Notes under the pieces: generated by a model | Database searches by the model: none | Told to the model about the DNA's origin: nothing | What the model saw: only the letters and a program-made list of their open reading frames with translations | Program-made: the position numbers and the translations under genes | Assembly: GCF_937920075.1 (NCBI RefSeq) | Contig: NZ_CALETI010000089.1 | Coordinates: 1-5,335 of the forward strand | From: an uncultured Agitococcus sp. | GTDB lineage: Bacteria; Pseudomonadota; Gammaproteobacteria; Pseudomonadales; Moraxellaceae | Direction: 5' to 3' | DNA: 5,335 nt | In this document: positions 1 through 5,335 of the stretch, one piece after another | How the letters are laid out: every line of letters starts with the position of its first letter | How positions within the stretch are numbered: the stretch's first letter is position 1

Positions 1-883
1 CACCAGATACTGCGGTTGCCAAGAAACACGCACGTGGTTTTAAACCTAATTTTTGACCCGCTTTTTCGTTACCAATCAACATCAAAGCCGCACCGTCAAC
101 AATACCCGAAGAGTTACCTGCGGTATGAACGTGGTTGATGGTTTCTACCCAATGATATTTTTGTAAGGCAACAGCGTTAAAACCGCCCATTTCACCCATC
201 ATCATAAAGGAAGGTTGTAATGCACCTAAACCTTCTAAAGTGGCATTGCCACGAATAAATTCGTCTTTGGCTAATACCGTTAAACCATTAATATCTTTAA
301 CAGGTACAACAGACTTATCAAAATGACCACTTGCTTGGGCAGCCGCTGCACGCTTTTGTGACTGTAACGCAAAGCTATCAATATCTGTACGTGAAAAACC
401 TTCAATCGTGGCAATTAAGTCAGCACCAATACCTTGAGGCACAAAACCTGTGGCTAAGCTAGTTGCAGGATCCATTGCCCATGCACCACCATCAGAAGCC
501 ATTGGAATACGTGACATAGACTCTACGCCACCAGCAATGACTAAATCTTCAAAGCCTGAACGTACTTTCATCGCAGCCATATTCACTGCTTCTAAGCCAG
601 AAGCACAGAAACGGTTAATTTGCACGCCTGCAACAGTGTCTGCTAAACCAGCGGCTAAGGCGGCAGTTTTAGCAATATCAGCACCTTGATCGCCCACAGG
701 TGTCACACAACCCAAGACCACATCATCAGCCAACTGTTTAATACCTTGGCCATTACGCTCTGCTAAGGCATCCATTAAACCGACCACTAAATCAATGGGT
801 TTGATCGTATGCAAAGAGCCATCTTTTTTGCCTTTGCCGCGCGGTGTACGCACTGCATCATAAATAAAAGCCTCTGTTGACAT
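1..883 (-). CDS. Thiolase, acetyl-CoA C-acetyltransferase type (3' end lost at window edge)
   Basis: Translated from the ATG at 883-881, this frame stays open for 294 codons to the left edge; the family is usually about 390-400 residues, so roughly the last 100 are missing. The N-terminus reads MSTEAFIYDAVRTPRGKGKK, a typical thiolase opening. The acyl-accepting nucleophile is Cys93 in NRFCASGLEAVNMAA, followed by GGVESMSRIPM (about residues 118-128) and the GNSSGIVDGAA block (256-266). The C-terminal motifs with the catalytic His and second Cys lie outside the window, so activity cannot be fully judged. Thiolases cleave 3-ketoacyl-CoA or condense two acetyl-CoA in the cytoplasm. This subfamily resembles the FadA-like thiolases often followed by a 3-hydroxyacyl-CoA dehydrogenase gene, which is inferred here and not visible. 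Chain-length preference cannot be read from the sequence, so I give no symbol. It is transcribed divergently from alaS. Confidence 0.93.
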   Translation of the reverse strand, partial: MSTEAFIYDAVRTPRGKGKKDGSLHTIKPIDLVVGLMDALAERNGQGIKQLADDVVLGCVTPVGDQGADIAKTAALAAGLADTVAGVQINRFCASGLEAVNMAAMKVRSGFEDLVIAGGVESMSRIPMASDGGAWAMDPATSLATGFVPQGIGADLIATIEGFSRTDIDSFALQSQKRAAAAQASGHFDKSVVPVKDINGLTVLAKDEFIRGNATLEGLGALQPSFMMMGEMGGFNAVALQKYHWVETINHVHTAGNSSGIVDGAALMLIGNEKAGQKLGLKPRACFLATAVSG

Positions 884-890
884 CCTTTAT

Positions 891-896
891 ACCTCT
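891..896 (-). promoter_or_regulatory. Ribosome-binding site of the thiolase gene
   Basis: On the minus strand AGAGGT lies seven to eight bases before the ATG at 883, within AGAGGTATAAAGGATG. A second purine run, AAAGG, abuts the ATG but is too close to act as the main Shine-Dalgarno sequence. The site supports the chosen start, which also matches the conserved N-terminus of the family. Confidence 0.65.
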
Positions 897-967
897 ATCT
901 GTAATTGGACTGTAATTTTTAGGATCATTTGCAAAACGCAATACGGCACCTAAACTTGATCGGATAC

Positions 968-985
968 GACGTTTATATAAACATC
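968..985. promoter_or_regulatory. Palindrome GTTTATATAAAC, candidate operator near the thiolase promoter
   Basis: Positions 971-982 form a perfect 12-base palindrome, GTTTATATAAAC. Skipping one mismatched pair extends it to GAC...ATC at 968-985. It lies about 90-100 bases upstream of the thiolase start and includes a TATATAA stretch that could act as a -10 box on the minus strand, although no good -35 accompanies it. The symmetry suits a dimeric repressor, and fatty-acid degradation genes are commonly under such control, but the sequence does not match a FadR or PsrA consensus that I can recall. An AT-rich palindrome of this length can also arise by chance. Confidence 0.35.
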
Positions 986-1006
986 ATAGCCAACATTTTG
1001 GATGAT
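983..1006. repeat. Interrupted inverted repeat
   Basis: ATCAT-ag-CCAA-CATT-TTGG-ATGAT forms a nine-pair stem with a two-base bulge and a four-base loop. It directly abuts the 971-982 palindrome on the side away from the thiolase gene. No T-run follows on either strand, so it is not a terminator. It may be a protein-binding site or part of an mRNA leader structure; its role is unknown. Confidence 0.35.
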
Positions 1007-1020
1007 CGTACAACAAATAA

Positions 1021-1051
1021 CTAAAAAAGAAAATACCAAGCGATTGCTTGG
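1021..1051 (-). terminator. Terminator-like hairpin in the intergenic region
   Basis: CCAAGC (1036-1041) and GCTTGG (1046-1051) form a perfect six-pair stem around the loop GATT. On the minus strand the stem is followed by TATTTTCTTTTTT, a good T-run. On the plus strand the following bases (1052-1069) are also T-rich but interrupted by A. This is the look of an intrinsic terminator, strongest on the minus strand and perhaps bidirectional. It lies more than 130 bases upstream of the thiolase start, so it could stop transcripts arriving from the alaS side, end a small RNA, or attenuate a long thiolase leader. The six-pair stem is short, hence modest confidence. Confidence 0.45.
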
Positions 1052-1124
1052 CTAAAATTATTTTATTTTGCTTTGTAACAAGAACTCTCAGTAAAAATAT
1101 AAACAGCAAATAGCTTCCTTAGCC

Positions 1125-1134
1125 TGAACGTTCA
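1125..1134. promoter_or_regulatory. Perfect palindrome TGAACGTTCA, candidate operator
   Basis: A ten-base perfect palindrome stands about 45 bases upstream of the candidate alaS -10 box. It resembles half-sites recognised by several dimeric repressors, but I cannot assign a regulator. It could serve either divergent gene, or neither. Confidence 0.25.
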
Positions 1135-1168
1135 TATTTTTCGTACATAAACCACTACCCGTATCCTA

Positions 1169-1183
1169 ATAACACGTTATAAT
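1169..1183 (+). promoter_or_regulatory. Candidate alaS promoter: consensus -10 overlapped by an inverted repeat
   Basis: TATAAT at 1178-1183 is an exact sigma-70 -10 hexamer on the alaS strand. The best-spaced -35 position (about 1155-1160, CTACCC) is poor, so the promoter would be weak or need an activator. An inverted repeat ATAAC-ac-GTTAT (1169-1180) overlaps the hexamer, placing a possible operator exactly where it would block RNA polymerase. Initiation here would give a leader of about 150 bases. E. coli AlaS is known to repress its own gene by binding a palindrome at the promoter; whether this repeat plays that role is speculation. Confidence 0.4.
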
Positions 1184-1225
1184 CTCAAGCTTTTGTAGGT
1201 TTAACGTCCAAACCGCTTTTAAAAC

Positions 1226-1240
1226 TCAAAAACGTTTTGA
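1226..1240. repeat. Inverted repeat in the alaS leader
   Basis: TCAAAA-ACG-TTTTGA is a 15-base inverted repeat with perfect six-base arms, about 100 bases before the alaS start and downstream of the candidate -10 box. It could be an operator or a weak RNA hairpin. It is low in GC and no known binding consensus is recognised. Confidence 0.25.
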
Positions 1241-1330
1241 TCCTTATAAAATGACATAAACCTGCGTTATTAACAGACGACTGCACTTAACCATCATCGT
1301 TAATTAGGTTCATCGTAGAAATTATTTGTC

Positions 1331-1336
1331 TTGGAG
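1331..1336 (+). promoter_or_regulatory. Ribosome-binding site of alaS
   Basis: TTGGAG, with core GGAG at 1333-1336, lies five bases before the ATG at 1342. Spacing and strength are good and fix the start codon, which also gives the conserved N-terminus of AlaS. Confidence 0.75.
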
Positions 1337-1341
1337 TATTC

Positions 1342-3969
1342 ATGCGTAGTAGTGCCGATATTCGCGAAGCCTTTTTAAGCTTTTTTGAAAGCAAAGGTCA
1401 CACCCGTGTAGCATCCAGCTCTCTTATTCCTGCTAATGACCCCACATTATTATTTACTAATGCGGGCATGAACCAATTCAAAGACTGCTTTTTGGGATTA
1501 GATAAACGTGCTTATACCCGTGCCGTTAGCTCACAAAAATGCGTGCGTGCAGGCGGCAAACACAACGATTTAGAAAATGTCGGTTACACGGCTCGTCACC
1601 ATACCTTCTTTGAAATGTTAGGTAATTTTAGTTTTGGTGATTATTTCAAACACGATGCGATTGCTTATGCGTGGGAGTTTTTAACCTCTCCTGCATGGTT
1701 GAATATTCCAAGCGATAAATTATGGGTCACTGTTTACGCCACCGATGACGAAGCTTTCCAATTATGGCAAGACGTGGCTGGTGTACCTGCTGAACGTATT
1801 ATTCGTATTGGTGACAACAAAGGCGCACCCTATGCCTCAGACAATTTCTGGGCAATGGGTGACACAGGCCCTTGTGGTCCTTGTACCGAAATTTTCTATG
1901 ACCACGGTGCCGACATTTGGGGCGGTTTACCAGGTAGTGCCGAAGAAGATGGCGACCGTTATATCGAGATTTGGAATAACGTGTTTATGCAATTCAATCG
2001 CACCGCTGACGGTGTATTGCATCCACTTCCTGCCCCTTCTGTTGATACAGGCATGGGTTTAGAACGTATTAGTGCAGTAATGCAACACGTTCATAGCAAC
2101 TACGAAATTGATTTATTTCAACATTTATTACAAGCCGCTGCCGATGCAATTGGTTGCAGCAACGAACAACAAGCTTCTTTAAAAGTCGTTGCTGATCATG
2201 CGCGTTCTTGTAGCTTTTTAGTGGCTGATGGTGTTGTGCCAAGCAACGAAGGCCGCGGTTATGTATTACGTCGTATTATTCGCCGCGCTTGTCGTCATGG
2301 CAACAAACTCGGTGCAACACAACCTTTCTTCTATAAAATGGTTGCTGCTTTAGCCCAAGTCATGGGTGCTGCTTATCCCGAATTGGTTGAACGTCAAGCT
2401 TTTATCGAAAAAGTGTTAAAGCAAGAAGAAGAACAATTTGCCCGCACATTGGAGCAAGGTTTAAAAATTCTTGAGCAAGATTTAGTCAACTTACAAGGCA
2501 CAGTCATCAGTGGTGATGTGGTATTTAAATTATACGACACCTACGGCTTCCCAATGGATTTAACGGCAGATATTGCCCGTGAGCGTCATTTAAGCATTGA
2601 TGAAGCAGGCTTTAACGCTTGTATGGATGCACAACGCGAACGCTCACAAAAAGCTGGCAAGTTTAACTTTGACTACAACAGCTTACTCAAAGTTGATGTT
2701 GATACTGTGTTTACAGGTTATGACAGCACATGCAGCGAAGGCAAAGTTGTGGCCATGTTTATTGGTGATGAAGCCGTTAATCACGTCAACGAAGGTCAAA
2801 AAGCCGTTGTGGTCTTAGATAAAACTGCTTTTTATGCCGAGTCTGGCGGTCAAGTCGGTGATACTGGCGTATTGTCAGTGGGTCATACCCGTTTTGAAGT
2901 ACAAAACACCACTAAAGTGGGTAACGCCTTTTTGCATCATGGCATCGTCACACAAGGACAATTGTTAGTAAATGATACCGTTGAAGGTCAAGTTGACAAT
3001 ACTTTACGCGCCAACACCGCACGCAACCACTCCGCGACTCACCTATTACATGCCGCTTTACGCCAAACCTTAGGCACACACGTGCAACAAAAAGGTTCTT
3101 TAGTTTGCGCTGATTATTTACGTTTTGACTTCTCACATACAGAAGGTGTCACTGCCGAACAAATCAGCCAAATTGAAGCCTTAGTGAATGGTCAAATCTT
3201 AGCGAATAGTACCGTTGCTACTGAAGTCACTGATATTGATACCGCCAAAGCCAAAGGCGCAATGGCCTTATTTGGTGAAAAATATGGTGACACAGTGCGT
3301 GTGTTAAGCATGGGCACAGACAACTTCTCGGTTGAATTATGTGGTGGTACACACGTTAGGCGCACAGGTGATATTGGTTTATTAAAAATCACTAGCGAAG
3401 GTGGTGTTGCCGCAGGTATTCGTCGTATTGAAGCCAAAACAGGCTCAGGCGCTTTAGCGTGGTTAGCGGAAGGCGAACAAGCCCTTGCCCACATTGGCCA
3501 ATTAGTCAAAGGTTCTCGTCAAGCTGTTGCCGATAAAGTGCAACAACTGGCTGAACGTAATCGTGATTTAGAAAAAGAAATCGAACGCTTAAAAGCAAAA
3601 TTAGCCAGCAGTGCTAGCAATGATTTATTGTCTCAAGTCCAAGACATCAACGGCGTTAAGTTATTAGCCGTCAAACTCGAAGGTGCAGACTCTAAATCCT
3701 TGCGTACAACACTTGACCAATTAAAAAATAAATTGGCTTCTGGTGTGATTGTTTTAGCGACGGTTGAAGGCGACAAAGTTACCGTGATTGCAGGGGTAAC
3801 AGCCGACCTCACCTCACGCTTTAAAGCAGGTGATTTGGTACAACATATTTCAACTCAGTTAGGTGGCAAAGGCGGCGGTCGTCCTGATATGGCACAAGGT
3901 GGTGGTACAAATGTTGCCGCCCTGCCTCAAGCGCTTAACAGTGTCTCTTTGTGGTTACAGCAAAAATAG
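1342..3969 (+). CDS. alaS: Alanyl-tRNA synthetase
   Basis: This cytoplasmic class II synthetase attaches alanine to tRNA-Ala and hydrolyses mischarged Ser- or Gly-tRNA-Ala. The product has 875 residues, essentially the length of E. coli AlaS (876). In order: an N-terminal aminoacylation core with ARHHTFFEMLGNFSFGDYFK (84-103), GDTGPCGPCTEIFYD (173-187) and motif 3 VDTGMGLER (234-242); a tRNA-recognition region beginning near RGYVLRRIIRRACRHG (305-320); and an editing domain with AESGGQVGDTG (499-509), the zinc-site HxxxH at His563 and His567, and Cys667 with His671 in CGGTH. A charged coiled-coil stretch follows (about 725-757), then the C-terminal C-Ala domain ending in the glycine-rich GGKGGGRPDMAQGGG (841-855). 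All key residues seen are intact, with no frameshift. The stop codon overlaps the lysC ribosome-binding site, so it probably leads an alaS-lysC operon. Confidence 0.99.
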   Translation: MRSSADIREAFLSFFESKGHTRVASSSLIPANDPTLLFTNAGMNQFKDCFLGLDKRAYTRAVSSQKCVRAGGKHNDLENVGYTARHHTFFEMLGNFSFGDYFKHDAIAYAWEFLTSPAWLNIPSDKLWVTVYATDDEAFQLWQDVAGVPAERIIRIGDNKGAPYASDNFWAMGDTGPCGPCTEIFYDHGADIWGGLPGSAEEDGDRYIEIWNNVFMQFNRTADGVLHPLPAPSVDTGMGLERISAVMQHVHSNYEIDLFQHLLQAAADAIGCSNEQQASLKVVADHARSCSFLVADGVVPSNEGRGYVLRRIIRRACRHGNKLGATQPFFYKMVAALAQVMGAAYPELVERQAFIEKVLKQEEEQFARTLEQGLKILEQDLVNLQGTVISGDVVFKLYDTYGFPMDLTADIARERHLSIDEAGFNACMDAQRERSQKAGKFNFDYNSLLKVDVDTVFTGYDSTCSEGKVVAMFIGDEAVNHVNEGQKAVVVLDKTAFYAESGGQVGDTGVLSVGHTRFEVQNTTKVGNAFLHHGIVTQGQLLVNDTVEGQVDNTLRANTARNHSATHLLHAALRQTLGTHVQQKGSLVCADYLRFDFSHTEGVTAEQISQIEALVNGQILANSTVATEVTDIDTAKAKGAMALFGEKYGDTVRVLSMGTDNFSVELCGGTHVRRTGDIGLLKITSEGGVAAGIRRIEAKTGSGALAWLAEGEQALAHIGQLVKGSRQAVADKVQQLAERNRDLEKEIERLKAKLASSASNDLLSQVQDINGVKLLAVKLEGADSKSLRTTLDQLKNKLASGVIVLATVEGDKVTVIAGVTADLTSRFKAGDLVQHISTQLGGKGGGRPDMAQGGGTNVAALPQALNSVSLWLQQK

Positions 3970-3973
3970 GAAA
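3968..3973 (+). promoter_or_regulatory. Ribosome-binding site of lysC overlapping the alaS stop
   Basis: AGGAAA begins inside the alaS TAG stop codon (3967-3969) and ends eight bases before the lysC ATG at 3982. With only 12 bases between the genes there is no room for a promoter, terminator or lysine riboswitch directly before lysC. This implies cotranscription and possible translational coupling with alaS. Confidence 0.65.
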
Positions 3974-3981
3974 TCTTTACT

Positions 3982-5226
3982 ATGGCACTTATTGTTCAAA
4001 AATACGGTGGCACTTCTGTTGGGTCACCTGAACGTATTCAAGCCGTTGCCGAACGTGTTGAGCGTTGGCATAAACAAGGCCACGATATTGTGGTTGTCGT
4101 TTCTGCGATGAGTGGCGAAACTAATCGTTTACTCGCCTTAGCTAAAGCCATTACGGATGAGCCAGACCCACGCGAACTCGATCAAATGGTGTCAACAGGC
4201 GAACAAGTCACGATTGCCTTATTAGCAATGGCCTTACAAAAACGTGGTTTAGGCGCTAAATCCATGACTGGCGCACAAGTTGCCATTCGTACTGACAGTG
4301 CCTTTACCAAAGCACGTATCGAATCAATTGATGATGCTGCTATGCGTGCCGAACTTGCAAAACGTAATGTGATTATTGTTGCAGGTTTCCAAGGTATTGA
4401 TGCACAAGGCAACATTACCACGTTAGGTCGTGGTGGCTCAGACACAACAGGTGTTGCGCTAGCAGCCGCCTTAAAAGCCGATGAATGCCAAATTTATACC
4501 GACGTTGATGGTGTGTACACCACTGACCCACGTGTTGTACCTCAAGCGCGTCGTTTAGAAAAAATCACATTTGAAGAAATGTTAGAAATGGCCAGCCTAG
4601 GCTCTAAAGTTTTACAAATTCGCTCGGTCGAATTTGCAGGCAAATACCAAGTGCCATTACGCGTATTGTCTAGCTTTGCTGAAGGCGAAGGCACATTAAT
4701 TACCACAGATTCGGAGGACACAATGGAACAACCAGTTATTTCAGGTATTGCCTTTAACCGTGACGAAGCCAAATTAACCATTCGTGGCGTGCCAGACACC
4801 CCTGGTATTGCTTATCGCATTTTAGGCCCAATTGGTGATGCCAATATCGAAATCGACATGATTGTGCAAAACATCAGTGCCGACAACACCACAGACTTTA
4901 CTTTTACTGTTCACCGCAACGAATTCCGTAAAGCTTTACCCATTTTAGAAAGCATCGCCAAAGAAATTGGTGCTCGTGAAGTGGTTGGTGACGACAAAAT
5001 CGCTAAAGTATCTTTAGTGGGTGTGGGTATGCGTTCTCACGCAGGTGTGGCTAGCCAAATGTTTGGTACATTAGCCAAAGAAAACATCAACATCCAAATG
5101 ATCTCAACTTCAGAAATCAAAATTTCTGTGATTATTGAAGAAAACTACCTAGAACTTGCTGTACGTTCTCTACACACTGCTTTCGGTTTAGACCGTGAAC
5201 ACGGTGAATCAAGCGCACGTGCTTAA
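3982..5226 (+). CDS. lysC: Aspartokinase (aspartate kinase), alpha subunit
   Basis: This cytoplasmic enzyme phosphorylates aspartate with ATP to give 4-aspartyl phosphate, the first committed step to lysine, diaminopimelate, threonine, methionine and isoleucine. The 414-residue product is a monofunctional aspartokinase with no homoserine dehydrogenase fusion. The kinase domain shows KYGGTSVG (7-14), STGEQ (71-75), the glycine-rich TLGRGGSDTT (147-156) and IYTDVDGVYTTDPR (171-184). Two C-terminal ACT regulatory domains follow, about 265-335 (with MIVQNISADNTTDFTFTV, 293-310) and 342-408 (with ISTSEIKISVII, 374-385). These regions bind feedback effectors in the family; concerted lysine plus threonine inhibition is likely by analogy but not proven here. 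The start gives the canonical MALIVQKYGGTS opening. An internal start at codon 248 probably yields a separate beta subunit. In related bacteria csrA commonly follows; it would lie beyond the window. Confidence 0.98.
   Translation: MALIVQKYGGTSVGSPERIQAVAERVERWHKQGHDIVVVVSAMSGETNRLLALAKAITDEPDPRELDQMVSTGEQVTIALLAMALQKRGLGAKSMTGAQVAIRTDSAFTKARIESIDDAAMRAELAKRNVIIVAGFQGIDAQGNITTLGRGGSDTTGVALAAALKADECQIYTDVDGVYTTDPRVVPQARRLEKITFEEMLEMASLGSKVLQIRSVEFAGKYQVPLRVLSSFAEGEGTLITTDSEDTMEQPVISGIAFNRDEAKLTIRGVPDTPGIAYRILGPIGDANIEIDMIVQNISADNTTDFTFTVHRNEFRKALPILESIAKEIGAREVVGDDKIAKVSLVGVGMRSHAGVASQMFGTLAKENINIQMISTSEIKISVIIEENYLELAVRSLHTAFGLDREHGESSARA
4713..4725 (+). promoter_or_regulatory. Internal Shine-Dalgarno and ATG within lysC
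   Basis: GGAGGA (4713-4718) followed by ATG at 4723-4725 is the strongest ribosome-binding motif in the window, with five bases between GGAGG and the ATG. The ATG is in frame and is codon 248 of lysC. The motif depends on GAG for Glu245, although by hand count only three of about 32 Glu codons in lysC are GAG. That fits selection for the motif rather than for the protein sequence alone. Confidence 0.65.
4723..5226 (+). CDS. lysC: Predicted aspartokinase beta subunit by internal in-frame start
   Basis: Translation from the internal ATG would give a 167-residue protein identical to residues 248-414 of LysC. It starts MEQPVISGIAFNRDEAK and contains both ACT domains but none of the kinase motifs. 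Bacillus subtilis aspartokinase II, Corynebacterium and Thermus enzymes are known to be alpha2beta2 assemblies with a beta chain of about this size made from an internal start in the same gene. Beta stabilises the complex and helps bind lysine or threonine at the alpha-beta ACT interface. The position at the domain junction and the strong ribosome-binding site support the same arrangement here. Production of the short form is inferred, not shown. Confidence 0.6.
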   Translation: MEQPVISGIAFNRDEAKLTIRGVPDTPGIAYRILGPIGDANIEIDMIVQNISADNTTDFTFTVHRNEFRKALPILESIAKEIGAREVVGDDKIAKVSLVGVGMRSHAGVASQMFGTLAKENINIQMISTSEIKISVIIEENYLELAVRSLHTAFGLDREHGESSARA

Positions 5227-5237
5227 GCAATCTTGCG

Positions 5238-5265
5238 AAAAACTTGTCATTGTCTGACAGTTTTT
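5238..5265 (+). terminator. Intrinsic terminator after lysC
   Basis: Twelve bases after the lysC stop, TGTCA (5245-5249) pairs with TGACA (5255-5259) around the loop TTGTC. C5243 pairs with G5260 past one bulged T, and an A-run (5238-5242) faces the T-run 5261-5265. A stem followed at once by TTTTT, with a matching upstream A-run, is typical of an intrinsic terminator. The T-run is short and the core is not GC-rich, so termination may be partial. Confidence 0.6.
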
Positions 5266-5283
5266 GCAAAAGACTACAAAAAT

Positions 5284-5318
5284 CAGGGGCCACTATAGTT
5301 TTTTCTATAGTGGCTCTG
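5284..5318. terminator. Strong hairpin downstream of lysC, possible second or bidirectional terminator
   Basis: GCCACTATAG (5289-5298) and CTATAGTGGC (5305-5314) form a perfect ten-pair stem around a loop of six T. A G-T pair, one bulged G and CAG/CTG pairing extend it to 5284-5318. On the plus strand the tail (TTATATT) is a poor T-run. On the minus strand the stem is followed by ATTTTTG, a better one. It may terminate a convergent transcript entering from the right, back up the first hairpin, or protect the 3' end of the lysC mRNA. Confidence 0.5.
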
Positions 5319-5335
5319 TTATATTAAGCCCGAGG

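Larger units (their letters stand above)
884..1341. other. Divergent intergenic region between the thiolase gene and alaS
   Basis: This 458-base gap is visibly more AT-rich than the flanking genes and holds no convincing gene on either strand. It must contain the promoters for both divergent genes. What I can see in it: ribosome-binding sites at each end, a hairpin with a T-run on the minus strand (about 1021-1051), short inverted repeats at 968-985, 983-1006, 1125-1134, 1169-1180 and 1226-1240, and a consensus TATAAT at 1178-1183 facing alaS. I found no T-box consensus, so tRNA-sensing control of alaS by that route is not supported. A small RNA cannot be excluded. Confidence 0.8.

Noticed and set aside
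450..689. 79-codon open frame on the plus strand
   Set aside because: It lies antisense within the thiolase gene, whose protein is clearly conserved; the translation has no recognisable family features.
887..928. 13-codon minus-strand ORF (MILKITVQLQIEV) ending three bases before the thiolase start
   Set aside because: A leader peptide was considered, but no Shine-Dalgarno sequence precedes its ATG and it lacks the repeated regulatory codons expected of an attenuator.
1002..1055. 17-codon plus-strand ORF (starts MIVQQITKKE) running through the intergenic hairpin
   Set aside because: No convincing ribosome-binding site, very short, and its end coincides with the hairpin stem, which explains the sequence better.
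1184..1341. T-box or other known riboswitch in the alaS leader
   Set aside because: No T-box consensus is visible, and T-box control of alaS belongs mainly to Firmicutes.
1745..2062. 105-codon open frame on the plus strand inside alaS
   Set aside because: Out-of-frame shadow of a strongly conserved coding region, with no independent ribosome-binding site evident.
3192..3509. 105-codon open frame antisense to alaS
   Set aside because: Sits opposite the AlaS editing-domain region; its composition follows from the alaS codons and no family is recognised.
3863..4111. 82-codon plus-strand frame spanning the alaS-lysC junction
   Set aside because: It overlaps the conserved end of alaS and start of lysC in another frame; both real genes are intact.
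4182..4799. Two minus-strand open frames (4182-4445 and 4542-4799) opposite lysC
   Set aside because: Antisense shadows of the conserved aspartokinase frame, without recognisable protein features.
5299..5335. Promoter for a downstream gene (TATATT-like bases near 5319-5325)
   Set aside because: No credible -35 at the right spacing, and most of the upstream part is occupied by the hairpin arm.
5319..5335. Start of csrA or a tRNA gene at the right edge
   Set aside because: Expected from synteny in related bacteria, but the last 17 bases contain no start codon or recognisable tRNA end.

Overview
The window is an ordinary, moderately AT-rich stretch of bacterial chromosome. It reads as gammaproteobacterial: the AlaS and LysC proteins look like those of the Pseudomonas/Moraxellaceae side of the class, and alaS followed directly by lysC is a familiar order there. 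Codon use is AT-leaning (TTA for Leu, GAA for Glu), closer to Moraxellaceae-type or similar AT-rich gammaproteobacteria than to Pseudomonas. I cannot name a genus from the sequence alone.

Layout: positions 1-883 hold the first 294 codons of a thiolase (acetyl-CoA acetyltransferase type) on the minus strand, cut off by the left edge. Positions 884-1341 are a 458-base divergent intergenic region with ribosome-binding sites at both ends, one terminator-like hairpin, several short palindromes and one consensus -10 box facing alaS. Positions 1342-3969 encode a full-length alanyl-tRNA synthetase (875 aa). Twelve bases later, 3982-5226 encodes a full-length aspartokinase (414 aa) whose Shine-Dalgarno sequence overlaps the alaS stop codon, so the two genes are very likely cotranscribed. 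Positions 5227-5335 contain two consecutive hairpins, the first a reasonable intrinsic terminator.

How the genes relate: AlaS charges tRNA-Ala for translation. LysC makes aspartyl phosphate, the entry step to lysine, threonine, methionine, isoleucine and the cell-wall precursor diaminopimelate. The thiolase belongs to fatty-acid or short-chain acyl-CoA metabolism and is a separate, divergent unit.

The best signal beyond plain annotation is inside lysC. A strong GGAGG motif sits five bases before an in-frame ATG (codon 248), exactly at the junction between the kinase and ACT domains. This predicts a separately translated 167-residue regulatory beta subunit, as known for alpha2beta2 aspartokinases. 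I see no mobile element, CRISPR array, tRNA, rRNA or defence system, and no evidence for a previously undescribed system; the intergenic palindromes are the only unexplained structure.
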